Shown: positions 43,265 through 51,674, counted from the stretch's first letter. The stretch: 64,000 bases of DNA from Caballeronia temeraria (GCF_001544795.2 NZ_FCOI02000006.1:186001-250000), one strand, 5' to 3'. Numbers and translations: made by a program. The notes: generated by a model not told the origin, from the letters alone.

Positions 43265-43501
43265 TCAGTACTTGAATAACACGTGGTATCTCAACACCCA
43301 CCGCAGCACAAAGAAGGTCACTTTGAGCAACGGAACGAGAATGCCGACCGCCCATAGCAAGCCGAACAACGACCCGAAGCACAACGTCTCGCTGAAACCG
43401 TTCTTCGGCAGGTGCACCGAAACGAAGGCGAGCAAGAAGAGGGCGAGCGCGATCAGCACGCGACGCGTGACGAAGGGGAGGGCCACGAACTTAGCGTGCA
43501 T
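43265..43501 (-). CDS. small membrane protein
   Basis: A 78-residue protein with two membrane helices (VLIALALFLLAFVSVHL and LFGLLWAVGILVPLLKVTFF). It starts at 43501 with GGAAAGGAGC upstream, overlapping the stop of the next gene. The longer frame to 43579 has no ribosome site. It may be an entry-exclusion-type or stress membrane peptide, but nothing specific is seen. Confidence 0.68.
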   Translation of the reverse strand: MHAKFVALPFVTRRVLIALALFLLAFVSVHLPKNGFSETLCFGSLFGLLWAVGILVPLLKVTFFVLRWVLRYHVLFKY

Positions 43502-43643
43502 CGTCAGCTCCTTTCCTGTAGGCAATGAATGCGCGGTGAAACAGGTAGGCGGCCTCACACGCGGCGAGTGCGCCAGCAACGAACACCCACATGCGGGCAG
43601 CGCGGGTCCAGTCTAGTTGCATGATAGTTTCGAGAAGGGTCAT
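43491..43643 (-). CDS. small membrane protein
   Basis: A 50-residue protein (MTLLETIMQLDWTRAARMWV, then FVAGALAACEAAYLFHRAFI) with one membrane helix and a charged tail. The ATG at 43643 is preferred over the frame start at 43706, as the codons before it do not look coding. It overlaps the next membrane gene by 11 bases, so the two are a coupled pair. The function is unknown. Confidence 0.55.
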   Translation of the reverse strand: MTLLETIMQLDWTRAARMWVFVAGALAACEAAYLFHRAFIAYRKGADDAR

Positions 43644-43796
43644 GTACAAATCTCCGTAGCGTTGTAGGTCGTGTCGTTCGACCCATGAACCCATCATGGC
43701 ATGCACGCGTTAAAGTCAAGGCGCCCCTCGGAATGAATGACGGCGACCGCGCTCGATATGCAAGATATGCGAGACACGTGTCGCCGTGATCGAGTT

Positions 43797-44156
43797 TCAG
43801 AAATCGCCGAGCTTATCTGCGAGGAACGCGTAGTCGAACTGTCCTTCTTCTTCGTTGGAAGTCGCCGGTTTCAGGGGTCCGTGATCGGCTCGGGCGCTTG
43901 GATGATCGGGGACCGCAATTGAGTCAGCCGCGCTCGATGCCGGAGTGTCTCGATCCGTGTTGCCCCCGTCATTGTTGACGGAGCCCGCCGAAGGTGAGGT
44001 ATGGGCCGGCGCGAAGCTTCCGCGCAATGCGTCCTCGGCAAGGCGCTTGAGCAGCGCGGCGCGCTGCCTTGGGTTGGAGACGGCGGTCAGTGCCTTAAAC
44101 AACGTGGGCGTGACGGCCTCGCTAATCGTGATCTTGACCTCCAATGATCCCATCAT
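43797..44156 (-). CDS. ParM-partner protein (StbB/ParR position)
   Basis: A 119-residue protein whose start overlaps the stop of parM by four bases. The N-terminal 50 residues (VKITISEAVTPTLFKALTAV, RQRAALLKRLAEDALRG) could form a ribbon-helix-helix-like unit that binds the centromere. The middle is a Ser/Asp/Asn-rich linker, and the C-terminus (EGQFDYAFLADKLGDF) may contact the filament, as in ParR tails. The position right after an actin-like gene is the main evidence. The sequence is too diverged to name a family. Confidence 0.6.
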   Translation of the reverse strand: MMGSLEVKITISEAVTPTLFKALTAVSNPRQRAALLKRLAEDALRGSFAPAHTSPSAGSVNNDGGNTDRDTPASSAADSIAVPDHPSARADHGPLKPATSNEEEGQFDYAFLADKLGDF

Positions 44157-45175
44157 GCAGCAACGCCCTCCTTACGCGGCTTCTCGCGCATCATCGCCAC
44201 TTCTCCGGCCGCGAAAAAGCCCTTGACGTTCGAGAAGCTCGGATTCGACATCATGTCGATCCGGGTACTAGGAAATTCCGCGCGAATGGTCGATGCGTAG
44301 AGTGCGGCACCGCCCCCGGTTAGAACGATCGAGCGGAGATCTTCGGTGTGGCCGATGTGGTTGTGAATGATCTTCACGGTGCCGTCGATGACAGGCTGCG
44401 ACTCGGCGCGATAGGGCGCGAGATCGATATCCTGTCCGGCGAGCAGGTATTTCTTGCCCTCACGTACTGCCTTGTCGATGCGTTCGATTCCATCGGGCGA
44501 CGCCTTGAGCTTCGCCTTGATGCGCTCTGCGATTTTCTGGAAATAATGCGAGGCGCCGCTCTGATGCCCACCGCTGCGGCGCTCGTCCATTGTGAGGCCG
44601 GTCGCGACGACCCAGTCGGTCGTGAAATATCCGACGTCGATGATCAGATGAGGGTTCTCCTGGTCGAACTCGTGGTATTTCGTGAAGTTCACGAGCGCGC
44701 CGATTGGCTGCGGCAGGACCATCACCCGGCCGACGGTGACTTGAGTGTTGCCGAAATCCAGTTTACCAGTGAAGGTTTGGCGAAGGTGTTCCGCGTACTT
44801 GTGGAAGTTCTTGACGGGCAGGCCCAGCACCATCCGGTCCACGGAGTCGATATTCGCAAAGTGGAAGGCTCCGCCCAGCAGCGCTGCGTAGCTATCGGTG
44901 GTGCAGTAGTTATCGGCCAGCGTGCCGCCTGCGTCGCCGTTGCGCGAACTCAACGGCACACCGGGTCCGACCTCGTAGGTCTTGCCATTCCATTCGATCG
45001 CTACGGTCTTCGGGACGGTCAACAGCCCTTGGCTCTCGATAGCGATCGTTTGTTCCTGGTAAGTCGGGGTGAGCGATGGGAAGATCAGGGTTGCGACCTC
45101 CGAGCCGTTTCGGAAAGCGACCTTCGTATTACCGTAGCCGACGTCGACGGCGAAGACTGCTGCGTGCGATTTCAT
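44153..45175 (-). CDS. parM: actin-like plasmid segregation ATPase (ParM/StbA family)
   Basis: A 340-residue actin-fold protein. Phosphate-1 is FAVDVGYGNTKVAFRNG. Phosphate-2 is PHLIIDVGYFTTDWVVATG. The adenosine motif is RSIVLTGGGAALYAS. A hinge segment is TVPKTVAIEWNGKTYEVGPG. Actin-like segregation proteins polymerise and push plasmids apart. The ATG at 45175 follows GGAGAGAGA; the 48 earlier codons run into repeat-rich operator DNA. The partner gene overlaps at the stop. It is a second partition system next to parAB. Confidence 0.9.
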   Translation of the reverse strand: MKSHAAVFAVDVGYGNTKVAFRNGSEVATLIFPSLTPTYQEQTIAIESQGLLTVPKTVAIEWNGKTYEVGPGVPLSSRNGDAGGTLADNYCTTDSYAALLGGAFHFANIDSVDRMVLGLPVKNFHKYAEHLRQTFTGKLDFGNTQVTVGRVMVLPQPIGALVNFTKYHEFDQENPHLIIDVGYFTTDWVVATGLTMDERRSGGHQSGASHYFQKIAERIKAKLKASPDGIERIDKAVREGKKYLLAGQDIDLAPYRAESQPVIDGTVKIIHNHIGHTEDLRSIVLTGGGAALYASTIRAEFPSTRIDMMSNPSFSNVKGFFAAGEVAMMREKPRKEGVAA

Positions 45176-45209
45176 TCTCTCTCCAGAGTGTGTCATGTTC
45201 AATTCGCGT

Positions 45210-45356
45210 TCTGCCCGAAAAGTGTCAGATTTCGGGCAGATCCAAACGATGGCGGGAAGCGAGGAAGTCACCGAAAACCAACCGATAAGTGCTCGAAAAC
45301 GGTTAGAAGCGCGAAGCAAATTTAGAGCTAAATCAAACGGTCAGTTTTCGGGGAGA
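45210..45356. promoter_or_regulatory. repeat cluster upstream of parM (operator or centromere)
   Basis: TCTGCCCGAAA (45210-45220) and TTTCGGGCAGA (45230-45240) are perfect 11-bp inverted arms. GTCAGATTTCGGGCAGA (45224-45240) recurs as GTCAGTTTTCGGGGAGA (45340-45356). ACCGAAAACC and CTCGAAAACGG lie between in the opposite sense. Such arrays serve as parC and repressor sites in parMRC systems. Confidence 0.55.
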
Positions 45357-46727
45357 AATCGGTCAGAAAGTCACCCCGCCATGCCGATCTCCTGTAGCGA
45401 GCAACAGACGATGTCAAGGAAGCAAAAGGCAGCATGAATTAAGGAGCTTTCGCCTGCGCACTGACCGAATTCGCGTCTATCCTTCGAAATACCCACCGCG
45501 CGACCAGCGCATCGACCCTCCTACAAGGACCATCGAGGGGTTCGCTTTGCCTAGCGAAAACCCCTCTGTCACAGGCCGCAAAGTGATGCGGCCTTTTTCT
45601 GAATCAGATCAAGTACAAGGCGACCCACGTTGAGGACGCCGGACACGCGATATCCATTGGGTTTGCGGGCGGTTTTGCCCGAATCTGCGAGTTGAGACGG
45701 CTTGGAAGCGGACACGGACACGGCTCTGTGTGCTTCGAATCACGCCGACTCAATGCGCATGGACACATCCTTTCAGCACACGAAGCTGGGTACGTTGCAT
45801 GAAGCCCGACACACCGCGGCCGATTGAACGTGCTTGGGGATGGGGGTATGGGCAGGCCACAAGAGGCGGCTCATCCCTGTACGGAAGACGAACGGTAGGC
45901 GCGACCGGAGAAAAAACAGCGCAAACGAATTACCGAGCAATTGGCCGATGTCGTGCGGTCGCAAGACAGGGCACACGGGCGCAGTGATGCGTTTAGGCCG
46001 GCGCGGTAGCCGTAGAAGCGGCGGTCTCAGGTTGGCGCAGCGGAAGCGCGAACACGGGGAAGCGGCGACAAGGCAAGACACAACGACGAGGAGGCTGCGT
46101 AAGCAGAGCCGGTCGTGAGTAGTGCCAGCGGGACCGTCGCCAGCGGTTTTCACGCGAAGCGTGAGGACGGCAGCACGCAGCAATACGGAGGGTCGATGCA
46201 CGTTTCTTCCACGTGCGGGGCTATCGAATGGAATCGCTAAAGGACAGGAAGGCAGGACCCGGCGGGGTACGCGGCGCGCAGCGCGATCGAGACCAGGAGA
46301 TAGGCTCCCTGAGGGGCTCTCAAGCTGCGGCAAATGAAGCGGGCGGGAGAGATATCGCCTGGCCCATAAGAACGCAAGTACGAGGTGCTGATGCGGGCGC
46401 CTTAGCGAATTCGTTCTCAGGCGGCGAATGAGCGCAGGGGTGTTCGTCGCTTCGGTCGACCACGTGTTGGGACCACTGACCGACATCTCGAAGCGGACGC
46501 TGCGTGGTCGGAGTGGCAGTTGTCACTGCGTTTCGAGATCGCTGATGTGAAAACGCGATAGCGCGCTTAAGCATGCGGGAATGACGGGATGGTAAGCGGC
46601 GGGATCAGGGCGTGGAGAGAGTCGCACGGCCTTCTTCGACGCGGCAGGGGTGTGCCGGGCGTTCGACTCGGGCCGGCTTCTCTTTGTGCAGTCAGTAGAA
46701 AGTCAGATGAACTTTTGGAGAATGTAT
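45357..46727. other. 1.4-kb gene-poor region
   Basis: No coding region is convincing. The frames on both strands are rich in Arg and Gly and overlap. The plus strand is purine-rich over 45830-46440. Two stacked hairpins near 45535-45600 end in a T run, with no gene before them. It may include a transfer origin or a small RNA gene, but neither is proven. Confidence 0.4.
45535..45598 (+). terminator. tandem hairpins ending in an orphan terminator
   Basis: GAGGGG...CGCT pairs with AGCG...CCCCTC (45535-45566). AGGCCGCA (45573-45580) then pairs with TGCGGCCT (45587-45594), followed by TTTTC. No plus-strand gene ends nearby, so the terminated transcript would be a non-coding RNA from about 45430 onwards. 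Confidence 0.5.
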
Positions 46728-47870
46728 ATGGAAGTGACGTTGAATGTGAAAGCGCTCTTGAACGACTACCGGCTCCCAGCGGATTTCAAGCGCGAACTCG
46801 AGGTTCTGTTCAGGGAAAACGTCAATCGCGTGCACAGTCGGACCCGTCTCAGTTCGAAATCACTTTCAGTTAAAACGCAAGGATATCGGTTACAGAAGCT
46901 GTGCCGCTCGTTTGAAGAACTCCGGGAGAACGGCTTTGCGCTGCAATCGCCATGGTCACTCAAGGAAAAGCACATCCGCTTCCTGGTCAATCTTTGGGTC
47001 GGAAAAAAGCAAAGCGGCGGCACGATCGAAAACAAGATTACTTACTTTCGTGCGTTCGCGAGCTGGATCGACAAGCCAAATCTCGTCGGGACCGTGGGCG
47101 ACTATGTCGATCGCAAAGAGAATGGTCTCATTCGCTCTTACTCCGCGCTTGAGGACAAGTCGTGGGAGGGCAATCAGGTCGACGCGATCGCCGTATTGGA
47201 TGAGATCGCGAGGACAGACCCGGTGGTTGCGATGCAGTTGAAAATGCAAGCGGCGTTTGGGTTGCGTGTCGAGGAAAGCTTTCTTCTGAGGCCAAAGGAA
47301 TCGGTCCGCCACGACGGCCTGCTAAGTGTCACGCGCGGAACGAAGGGCGGTCGAGACCGAGTCGTGCCGATGGAGTTGCAAATATCGGTGTTGGAAGAGG
47401 CGATGCAATATTGCAACACGCTGACCGGCTCAACAATCCCCGATGGGTACACCAAGACCCAATGGAGGAATCACTACTATGACGTGCTCAAGCGGTATGG
47501 CGTCACGAAAGCAGGCTTGGGCGTCACCAGTCATGGGATGCGGCACGGGTATCTCCAGCAGATGTACGAGAGGCTCACCGGCGTCGCTGCGCCGATCAAA
47601 GGAACAGGCGAGAAGGCCGATATCAAGAGTCATCGGGAAGCGATGATTCAGGTGGTTGCGGCAGCGGGCCATAGTCGCCGTCGTAAGGCCAATGCATATC
47701 TGGCGAGCTACAACGCCGTCGCCCAACAGAAATCCGCCGCAATTTCCCTGGAACAGGCGCAGGCAGCAGTCGTCAGTGCGGGCGGTGAAAAGAAGGCCGC
47801 GGCCAAGCTACTGGGCATCTCACGGCAATCGCTTTATCGCATCCTGGATCGGGAGAAATGTGCAGAATAG
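46728..47870 (+). CDS. tyrosine recombinase with C-terminal Fis-like HTH
   Basis: A 380-residue integrase-type recombinase. The N-terminal core-binding part includes LKEKHIRFLVNLWVGKKQSG. The catalytic domain has Arg I in FGLRVEESFLLRP, the lysine turn RGTKGGRDRVVP, HGMRHGYLQQMY, GHSRRRKANAYL and a likely Tyr in NAYLASYN (about residue 322). The last 40 residues are a Fis-type helix-turn-helix (KKAAAKLLGISRQSLYRIL). That tail is unusual for a recombinase and could target it or make it autoregulatory. I chose the ATG at 46728, seven bases after GGAG. It may resolve plasmid multimers or integrate an element. A perfect 30-bp palindrome follows. Confidence 0.8.
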   Translation: MEVTLNVKALLNDYRLPADFKRELEVLFRENVNRVHSRTRLSSKSLSVKTQGYRLQKLCRSFEELRENGFALQSPWSLKEKHIRFLVNLWVGKKQSGGTIENKITYFRAFASWIDKPNLVGTVGDYVDRKENGLIRSYSALEDKSWEGNQVDAIAVLDEIARTDPVVAMQLKMQAAFGLRVEESFLLRPKESVRHDGLLSVTRGTKGGRDRVVPMELQISVLEEAMQYCNTLTGSTIPDGYTKTQWRNHYYDVLKRYGVTKAGLGVTSHGMRHGYLQQMYERLTGVAAPIKGTGEKADIKSHREAMIQVVAAAGHSRRRKANAYLASYNAVAQQKSAAISLEQAQAAVVSAGGEKKAAAKLLGISRQSLYRILDREKCAE

Positions 47871-47947
47871 AGGGGGGGCGCTAAACGGCACATTTACCAG
47901 AAGCTAAAAGTCTATACAAATCAATAACTAACGAGTTCAGCGAAAAA

Positions 47948-47977
47948 TCACCAGAGCTACCTGGGTAGCTCTGGTGA
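47948..47977. repeat. dispersed palindrome, copy C (perfect 30-bp dyad)
   Basis: TCACCAGAGCTACC and GGTAGCTCTGGTGA are perfect 14-bp arms around TG. The centre is the same 18-mer as in copies A, B and D. It lies between the recombinase stop and a convergent minus-strand gene, so it could be a terminator, a recombinase site or an operator. A lone half site GGGTAGCTC is at 47997-48005. Confidence 0.8.
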
Positions 47978-48003
47978 GGAGCAGGGCGGCTTAGACGGGT
48001 AGC

Positions 48004-48144
48004 TCAATTCAGCAACCAACTCAGCATCGGGCTCGTCATGGCGTGATAGGTAAGAATCACCCCCAACGCGAGGACGGTGAAAATCTGCGGCGCGAGTTGC
48101 GCACGCAGACGATAGGCGGCACGGATGTATTCGACGGGAGACAT
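48004..48144 (-). CDS. 46-residue membrane peptide
   Basis: A very small gene with good signals. AGAGGAAG stands before the ATG at 48144. The product is MSPVEYIRAAYRLRAQLAPQ, then a membrane helix IFTVLALGVILTYHAM and a short tail TSPMLSWLLN. It is the last gene of the minus-strand run and ends 27 bases from the perfect palindrome. The function is unknown; small plasmid membrane peptides can act as toxins or channel regulators. Confidence 0.6.
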   Translation of the reverse strand: MSPVEYIRAAYRLRAQLAPQIFTVLALGVILTYHAMTSPMLSWLLN

Positions 48145-48222
48145 ACTGTTCTTCCTCTAGTTGAATCCCCGGTCGGCGACCAGAGCATAAGATCAGTATG
48201 CCGGCCCTGGTGCCAAGTCAAG

Positions 48223-48888
48223 CTACCAGCGGTTGCGATCTGGGAGATCGTCGACGGCGAGGTTCACGCTGTTCTCGAAATTGCCCTCGTCGCCGCCCGT
48301 GGCGGGAATCCGTGGAAACTGGATGGACGCGATCCCGTCGATGTAGATGCGCCTCGCGAGCTGCTGAAGCTTGCGGTAGCGAGCCGCATCGTTAAGCACG
48401 GGATCGACGGGCCAATACTCGCTCATCGTGATTTTGCTGTCCGCGATCTTCTTGGCGATCATTCCGAAAATCGGCCCGCGCTTTTCCCAGTCGTCTTCGT
48501 TGCGGGACAGAAGGTCGATCAGAAATGCCGCATCGACGGCGCTAATTTCCTTCCGAACGAGCTTGACGAGGTCGCCTTCTTTCGCCGTCGGTCGCCGCAT
48601 ACGGGCGTTCCAAATTTCCCCGGCTTGGTCCAGCGCGGCGTGCCGGTCGTTGCCGGTCGCGATCCAAGGCGTTTGCATCCCGCACTCTTCACAGTAGATG
48701 CAGCAGACTTTCTCGGTCGGCGCCTCGTAGAGCGAGCGCGCTTCCATGTCGTGCGTGGCCGGTGCGAGGCTCGAGCCGAGGCGAGAAAAGTCTCGCTCAG
48801 GTGCTGATGGCCGGCCAATCAATCGTTGGGAGAATCCGAACGCCCACGCTCCGCCGCAATGGTCGCAGGGAAACAGTTCGTCAGTCAT
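48223..48888 (-). CDS. Lar-like zinc-ribbon protein (restriction-alleviation family)
   Basis: A 221-residue protein. Its N-terminal 95 residues match the plan of Lar-type phage proteins: FPCDHCGGAW, then VCCIYCEECGMQTPWIATGN and AGEIWNARMRR. The C-terminal half is helical (LVKLVRKEISAVDAAFLIDL, NDAARYRKLQQLARRIY) and unlike Lar, which is only about 65 residues. Lar modulates type I restriction in favour of the phage. A plasmid version would help it enter new hosts, which is inference. The first cysteine pair and the second are separated by a longer insert than usual. Confidence 0.65.
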   Translation of the reverse strand: MTDELFPCDHCGGAWAFGFSQRLIGRPSAPERDFSRLGSSLAPATHDMEARSLYEAPTEKVCCIYCEECGMQTPWIATGNDRHAALDQAGEIWNARMRRPTAKEGDLVKLVRKEISAVDAAFLIDLLSRNEDDWEKRGPIFGMIAKKIADSKITMSEYWPVDPVLNDAARYRKLQQLARRIYIDGIASIQFPRIPATGGDEGNFENSVNLAVDDLPDRNRW

Positions 48889-49004
48889 GGCGGGGTCCTA
48901 AGGCGTCGAAAGCCGGCGAGATGAAAAATGTAGGCGGAAGGCATTATAGCCAGCGCCGATCAGGCCCCAATTTCCGCCAAAACCCAGCCCTAGAGGACGA
49001 ACAA

Positions 49005-49400
49005 CTATGCCGCGACGCGGTTTGATGCGATCGCGTTGTAGTCCTCGTGACTGACCAGTCGGATCGGCGTGAGAGATGGGGCGTCGAAGAGCAGTCTGTA
49101 TGATCGGCCGACTGGCACAGACAGAAGCTTACCGGCGGATGATTTCAGAAACTTGCCGTCAAGGGAAAGCGGATGGACGCCGCTGCTGACTCGGGCAAGC
49201 AGGTCACGTGCCTCGCGTTGAACGGAGCTCAGGTGCCGCACGATGGTCAGATCGATCGGATCAGTCGAGGTCACACTTCGCTTGGCCGCGCGCTTCTCTT
49301 CATGCGCGCGTGACTGGTCAGCTTTTCTTTTCTCGGACGCGGCGCAGGTGTGGCAAAACTTGCCCTTGCCATTGTGACCGCAAGCGAACGTCTGTTTCAT
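49005..49400 (-). CDS. small zinc-ribbon plasmid protein
   Basis: A 131-residue protein. The N-terminus has a zinc motif FACGHNGKGKFCHTCAASEK. A charged linker (RADQSRAHEEKRAAKRS type) leads to a C-terminal domain SGVHPLSLDGKFLKSSAGKL, then VGRSYRLLFDAPSLTPIRLV. The latter pattern (small, basic, beta-rich with SYRLLF) recalls RelE/ParE-like folds, but I cannot show catalytic residues. I know such proteins from large plasmids without a function. It follows the 49453 gene on the same strand after 52 bases. Confidence 0.65.
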   Translation of the reverse strand: MKQTFACGHNGKGKFCHTCAASEKRKADQSRAHEEKRAAKRSVTSTDPIDLTIVRHLSSVQREARDLLARVSSGVHPLSLDGKFLKSSAGKLLSVPVGRSYRLLFDAPSLTPIRLVSHEDYNAIASNRVAA

Positions 49401-49452
49401 GGTGCTCTTCCGTCATTGTTGATGAGCTATTGCACCATTTAACGCTGCTCGG

Positions 49453-49773
49453 TCAAGTCTCGGTTGGCGACGCTTTTGAAGCTCTTTCTTGAGTGGTGAG
49501 CGCGTCGAGCTCCTCAGACAGTTCGAGGACCCGTGCGCTCGCGAGCGCCAAGCGGGCGTTCAGCCGATCGATCTGAGCGAGCGCCAGTCCGTATTGCTCG
49601 GAGAGCATCGATAGCGCCCAAAAGGGGCTCAGCATTGCGCCGCAAATGGAACAGACAACAACGCCGCCGTTTGGCTCCAGTTTGATTCGCCGATGCGTGC
49701 ACTCGCCGCGTGGGCGTTCATTCTGTTCAGCGACGGAGACACGCAGGCGAGCAAAAGGAATGACCTTACTCAT
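49453..49773 (-). CDS. hypothetical protein with CxxC and coiled coil
   Basis: A 106-residue protein whose ATG overlaps the stop of the DUF5131 gene by four bases (ATGA). It reads MSKVIPFARLRVSVAEQNER, CTHRRIKLEPNGGVVVCSIC (a Cys/His set that may bind zinc), and then a leucine-rich coiled coil (LALAQIDRLNARLALASARV). The longer frame to 50073 is Arg-rich shadow. Its coupling to the upstream gene suggests a joint role. Confidence 0.65.
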   Translation of the reverse strand: MSKVIPFARLRVSVAEQNERPRGECTHRRIKLEPNGGVVVCSICGAMLSPFWALSMLSEQYGLALAQIDRLNARLALASARVLELSEELDALTTQERASKASPTET

Positions 49774-50840
49774 GCGACCTCGTGCCGCGGGAACTCGTCG
49801 TGTACGCGTCCGTCGAGCAACCGGCCTGCAGACTTCTTTCCGAGCGCGATCGAGATTATCGAGGGCTGCGCGACTCGCCCCGCATCGGCAGCCCACTCGT
49901 GAGAACGAGCGCCGGTGACACCATACTGGCGGTCGAGGGCGACTTCCTTGGCATCGGGAAGACGGGCCGTCTGCTTTTCGCCGTCGACTGTCATCGGATA
50001 CCATTCGCCCCATTGTTTGAAAAGGAATGGAACGCCGACGGCCGCGCACTGGTCGCGCAGGGATCGAGCCCATGCATGATGCATGGGGCGTGCGCCGAAC
50101 CCGCTTTCTCCGCCGACGATGACCCAGTCGATGAGATCGCGCCGGCCCAGTTTATGAATCGGATCGCTGGCGTGCCCGGCACACGTTCCGCAATAGCCAT
50201 CCGCCATTCCGCCGCCCTGAGAGAAGCCGGTCCCGCAATGAGGATAACTGGGTGTGAGCCAGTCACCGATGTCGACCGCGCCTAGAAGGGGCTCCATACT
50301 GAGGAATTTCACGCGCACGGGCGTGGCGAGCAATTTTGAAATATCGCGGTCGGCTTCAGTCTGATTGACGACCGTCGCTCCGAGCCAGACGTTGTCGGGC
50401 AATCGCGGCTCATGCAGATACCAGAGATTGGGGCGTTGCGCGGCAACCTCCCGAATCATAGGAACCACACTGCCGATGCGCTTCGTCAGGAGCAACCAGT
50501 CGAGATCCTGTGTACTGTCGATAAGATCGAACAGGTCAACGCGCCATGCGGGATCAACCGCGTTATCGAATACATCGGCGAGGGAGGCACAGAATACGCG
50601 CTGGCGGCGCCCGTGCTTGGCGAAGAAAGCGTCGGCCTGCGCGTTCCACTGGAGCGGCTTCCGCCAGTTGGCGTGCGACGTTCGAACACGGGGTTGGCCG
50701 GCACCCCATCGGACCCGATGCAGGCGGGTGTCCATCATGGACTCAGCGTAGCAGTGGTCGCAACCCGGCGAAACCTTTGTGCATCCGGACCATGGATTGA
50801 ACGTGTGATCGGTCCACTCGATTTTGCCGTTTTCACTCAA
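49770..50840 (-). CDS. DUF5131 (phage Gp37/Gp68) family protein
   Basis: A 356-residue member of the Gp37/Gp68 family. It begins KIEWTDHTFNPWSGCTKVSP followed by GCDHCYAESMM, the Cys cluster of the family. Later motifs are VFCASLADVFDNAVDPAWR, WLLLTKRIGSVVPMIRE and IDWVIVGGESGFGARPMHHA. The Cys pattern and barrel-like spacing suggest a radical-SAM-like protein, but the reaction is not known. It is common in phages and plasmids. It overlaps both neighbours by four bases, so it is part of a tightly coupled operon. Confidence 0.9.
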   Translation of the reverse strand: MSENGKIEWTDHTFNPWSGCTKVSPGCDHCYAESMMDTRLHRVRWGAGQPRVRTSHANWRKPLQWNAQADAFFAKHGRRQRVFCASLADVFDNAVDPAWRVDLFDLIDSTQDLDWLLLTKRIGSVVPMIREVAAQRPNLWYLHEPRLPDNVWLGATVVNQTEADRDISKLLATPVRVKFLSMEPLLGAVDIGDWLTPSYPHCGTGFSQGGGMADGYCGTCAGHASDPIHKLGRRDLIDWVIVGGESGFGARPMHHAWARSLRDQCAAVGVPFLFKQWGEWYPMTVDGEKQTARLPDAKEVALDRQYGVTGARSHEWAADAGRVAQPSIISIALGKKSAGRLLDGRVHDEFPRHEVA

Positions 50841-51109
50841 GATTTAGGCTCCTGGGCGTTCAGGTACTTGGCATACTCCGGCCAGTACTCGTCGACGCTT
50901 TCCGCGTGCGCTTGGGGCGTACCACACCAGCCATGGACCACGGCCTTGGCCTCGGCATGGTGGCTTGGGTCTTTGTCTTCAGCGACGATCTCGGCACGTT
51001 GTTTCTTGGTGCGCTCGCCGTGAAGGGCATTGAACGCCGCGGCGACCGCATCAGCTTGCGCACGCGACGGCGCGGCAACGATGTCATCCGGACCTTGAAT
51101 GTGGAGCAT
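50837..51109 (-). CDS. hypothetical 90-residue protein
   Basis: A small protein starting at 51109: MLHIQGPDDIVAAPSRAQAD, AVAAAFNALHGERTKKQRAE, then VHGWCGTPQAHAESVDEYWP and EYAKYLN. It overlaps the DUF5131 start by four bases and the stop of the upstream gene by 26. The longer frame is out-of-phase noise. The pattern (DAVAAAFNALH) resembles small phage-type accessory domains that sense or bind substrates. The function is unknown. Confidence 0.65.
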   Translation of the reverse strand: MLHIQGPDDIVAAPSRAQADAVAAAFNALHGERTKKQRAEIVAEDKDPSHHAEAKAVVHGWCGTPQAHAESVDEYWPEYAKYLNAQEPKS

Positions 51110-51674
51110 CCATAGTTCTTTTGCGAGCTGCGGTACGAGCGGCCGCGATTGCATCTTCAACGGTGGCGAATCGGCAGCGAACGAGAAACGTGTCGTCGCG
51201 CGAGCTCGGCACCGGGTCGTGTTCCCACTCGCCGCTCGTGTTGAGGCACGAGAAGCGAGTCCTGACTTTCCACAGATTGGAGCTACATACCTGGCTCGCG
51301 CGTTCGATAAATACTTCGTCTCCGCTGGCAAGACGTCCAACGGAGTACGCGACGATTTCGACGTCAGCCGTTGCTTCCGGTGCGACTTGCGCGGCAACGT
51401 TACGCCGGAGTGCACCGGCGTGGATGGCGATCTTGGCAAGTCGCTTATATAGCGCTTTCAGATGGTCGATGTCATCTTGATTGAACCTATCGGGCGCGTC
51501 CTCATCGTCCTTAGCTCGAGGATAGTCGCCGCGCGAAACCATATCGAGAAAACCGGCCAGTTCGTAGGCGACCTCCTTCTCAGCTTCGCACGGGGACGCC
51601 TGTTCGGCGGTGCTGCCTGAAACGCATTGTTCTTGTCCAGGAGGGCACGCCGATTGCAGGTGCCGTTGGTTCAC
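51084..51674 (-). CDS. hypothetical plasmid protein
   Basis: A 196-residue protein with a GTG start at 51674. Residues 30-90 are helical (KEVAYELAGFLDMVSRGDYP, DDIDHLKALYKRLAKIAIHA). The C-terminal half has a beta domain (VEIVAYSVGRLASGDEVFIE, NLWKVRTRFSCLNTSGEWEH) ending in ATVEDAIAAARTAAR. The overlap of 26 bases with the next gene supports cotranscription. No family is recognised. Confidence 0.6.
   Translation of the reverse strand: MNQRHLQSACPPGQEQCVSGSTAEQASPCEAEKEVAYELAGFLDMVSRGDYPRAKDDEDAPDRFNQDDIDHLKALYKRLAKIAIHAGALRRNVAAQVAPEATADVEIVAYSVGRLASGDEVFIERASQVCSSNLWKVRTRFSCLNTSGEWEHDPVPSSRDDTFLVRCRFATVEDAIAAARTAARKRTMDAPHSRSG

Noticed and set aside
45773-46486. 237-codon minus-strand frame upstream of the recombinase
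   Set aside because: Composition (Arg, Leu, Pro, Ser) and lack of any motif or ribosome site point to a chance frame in purine-biased DNA.
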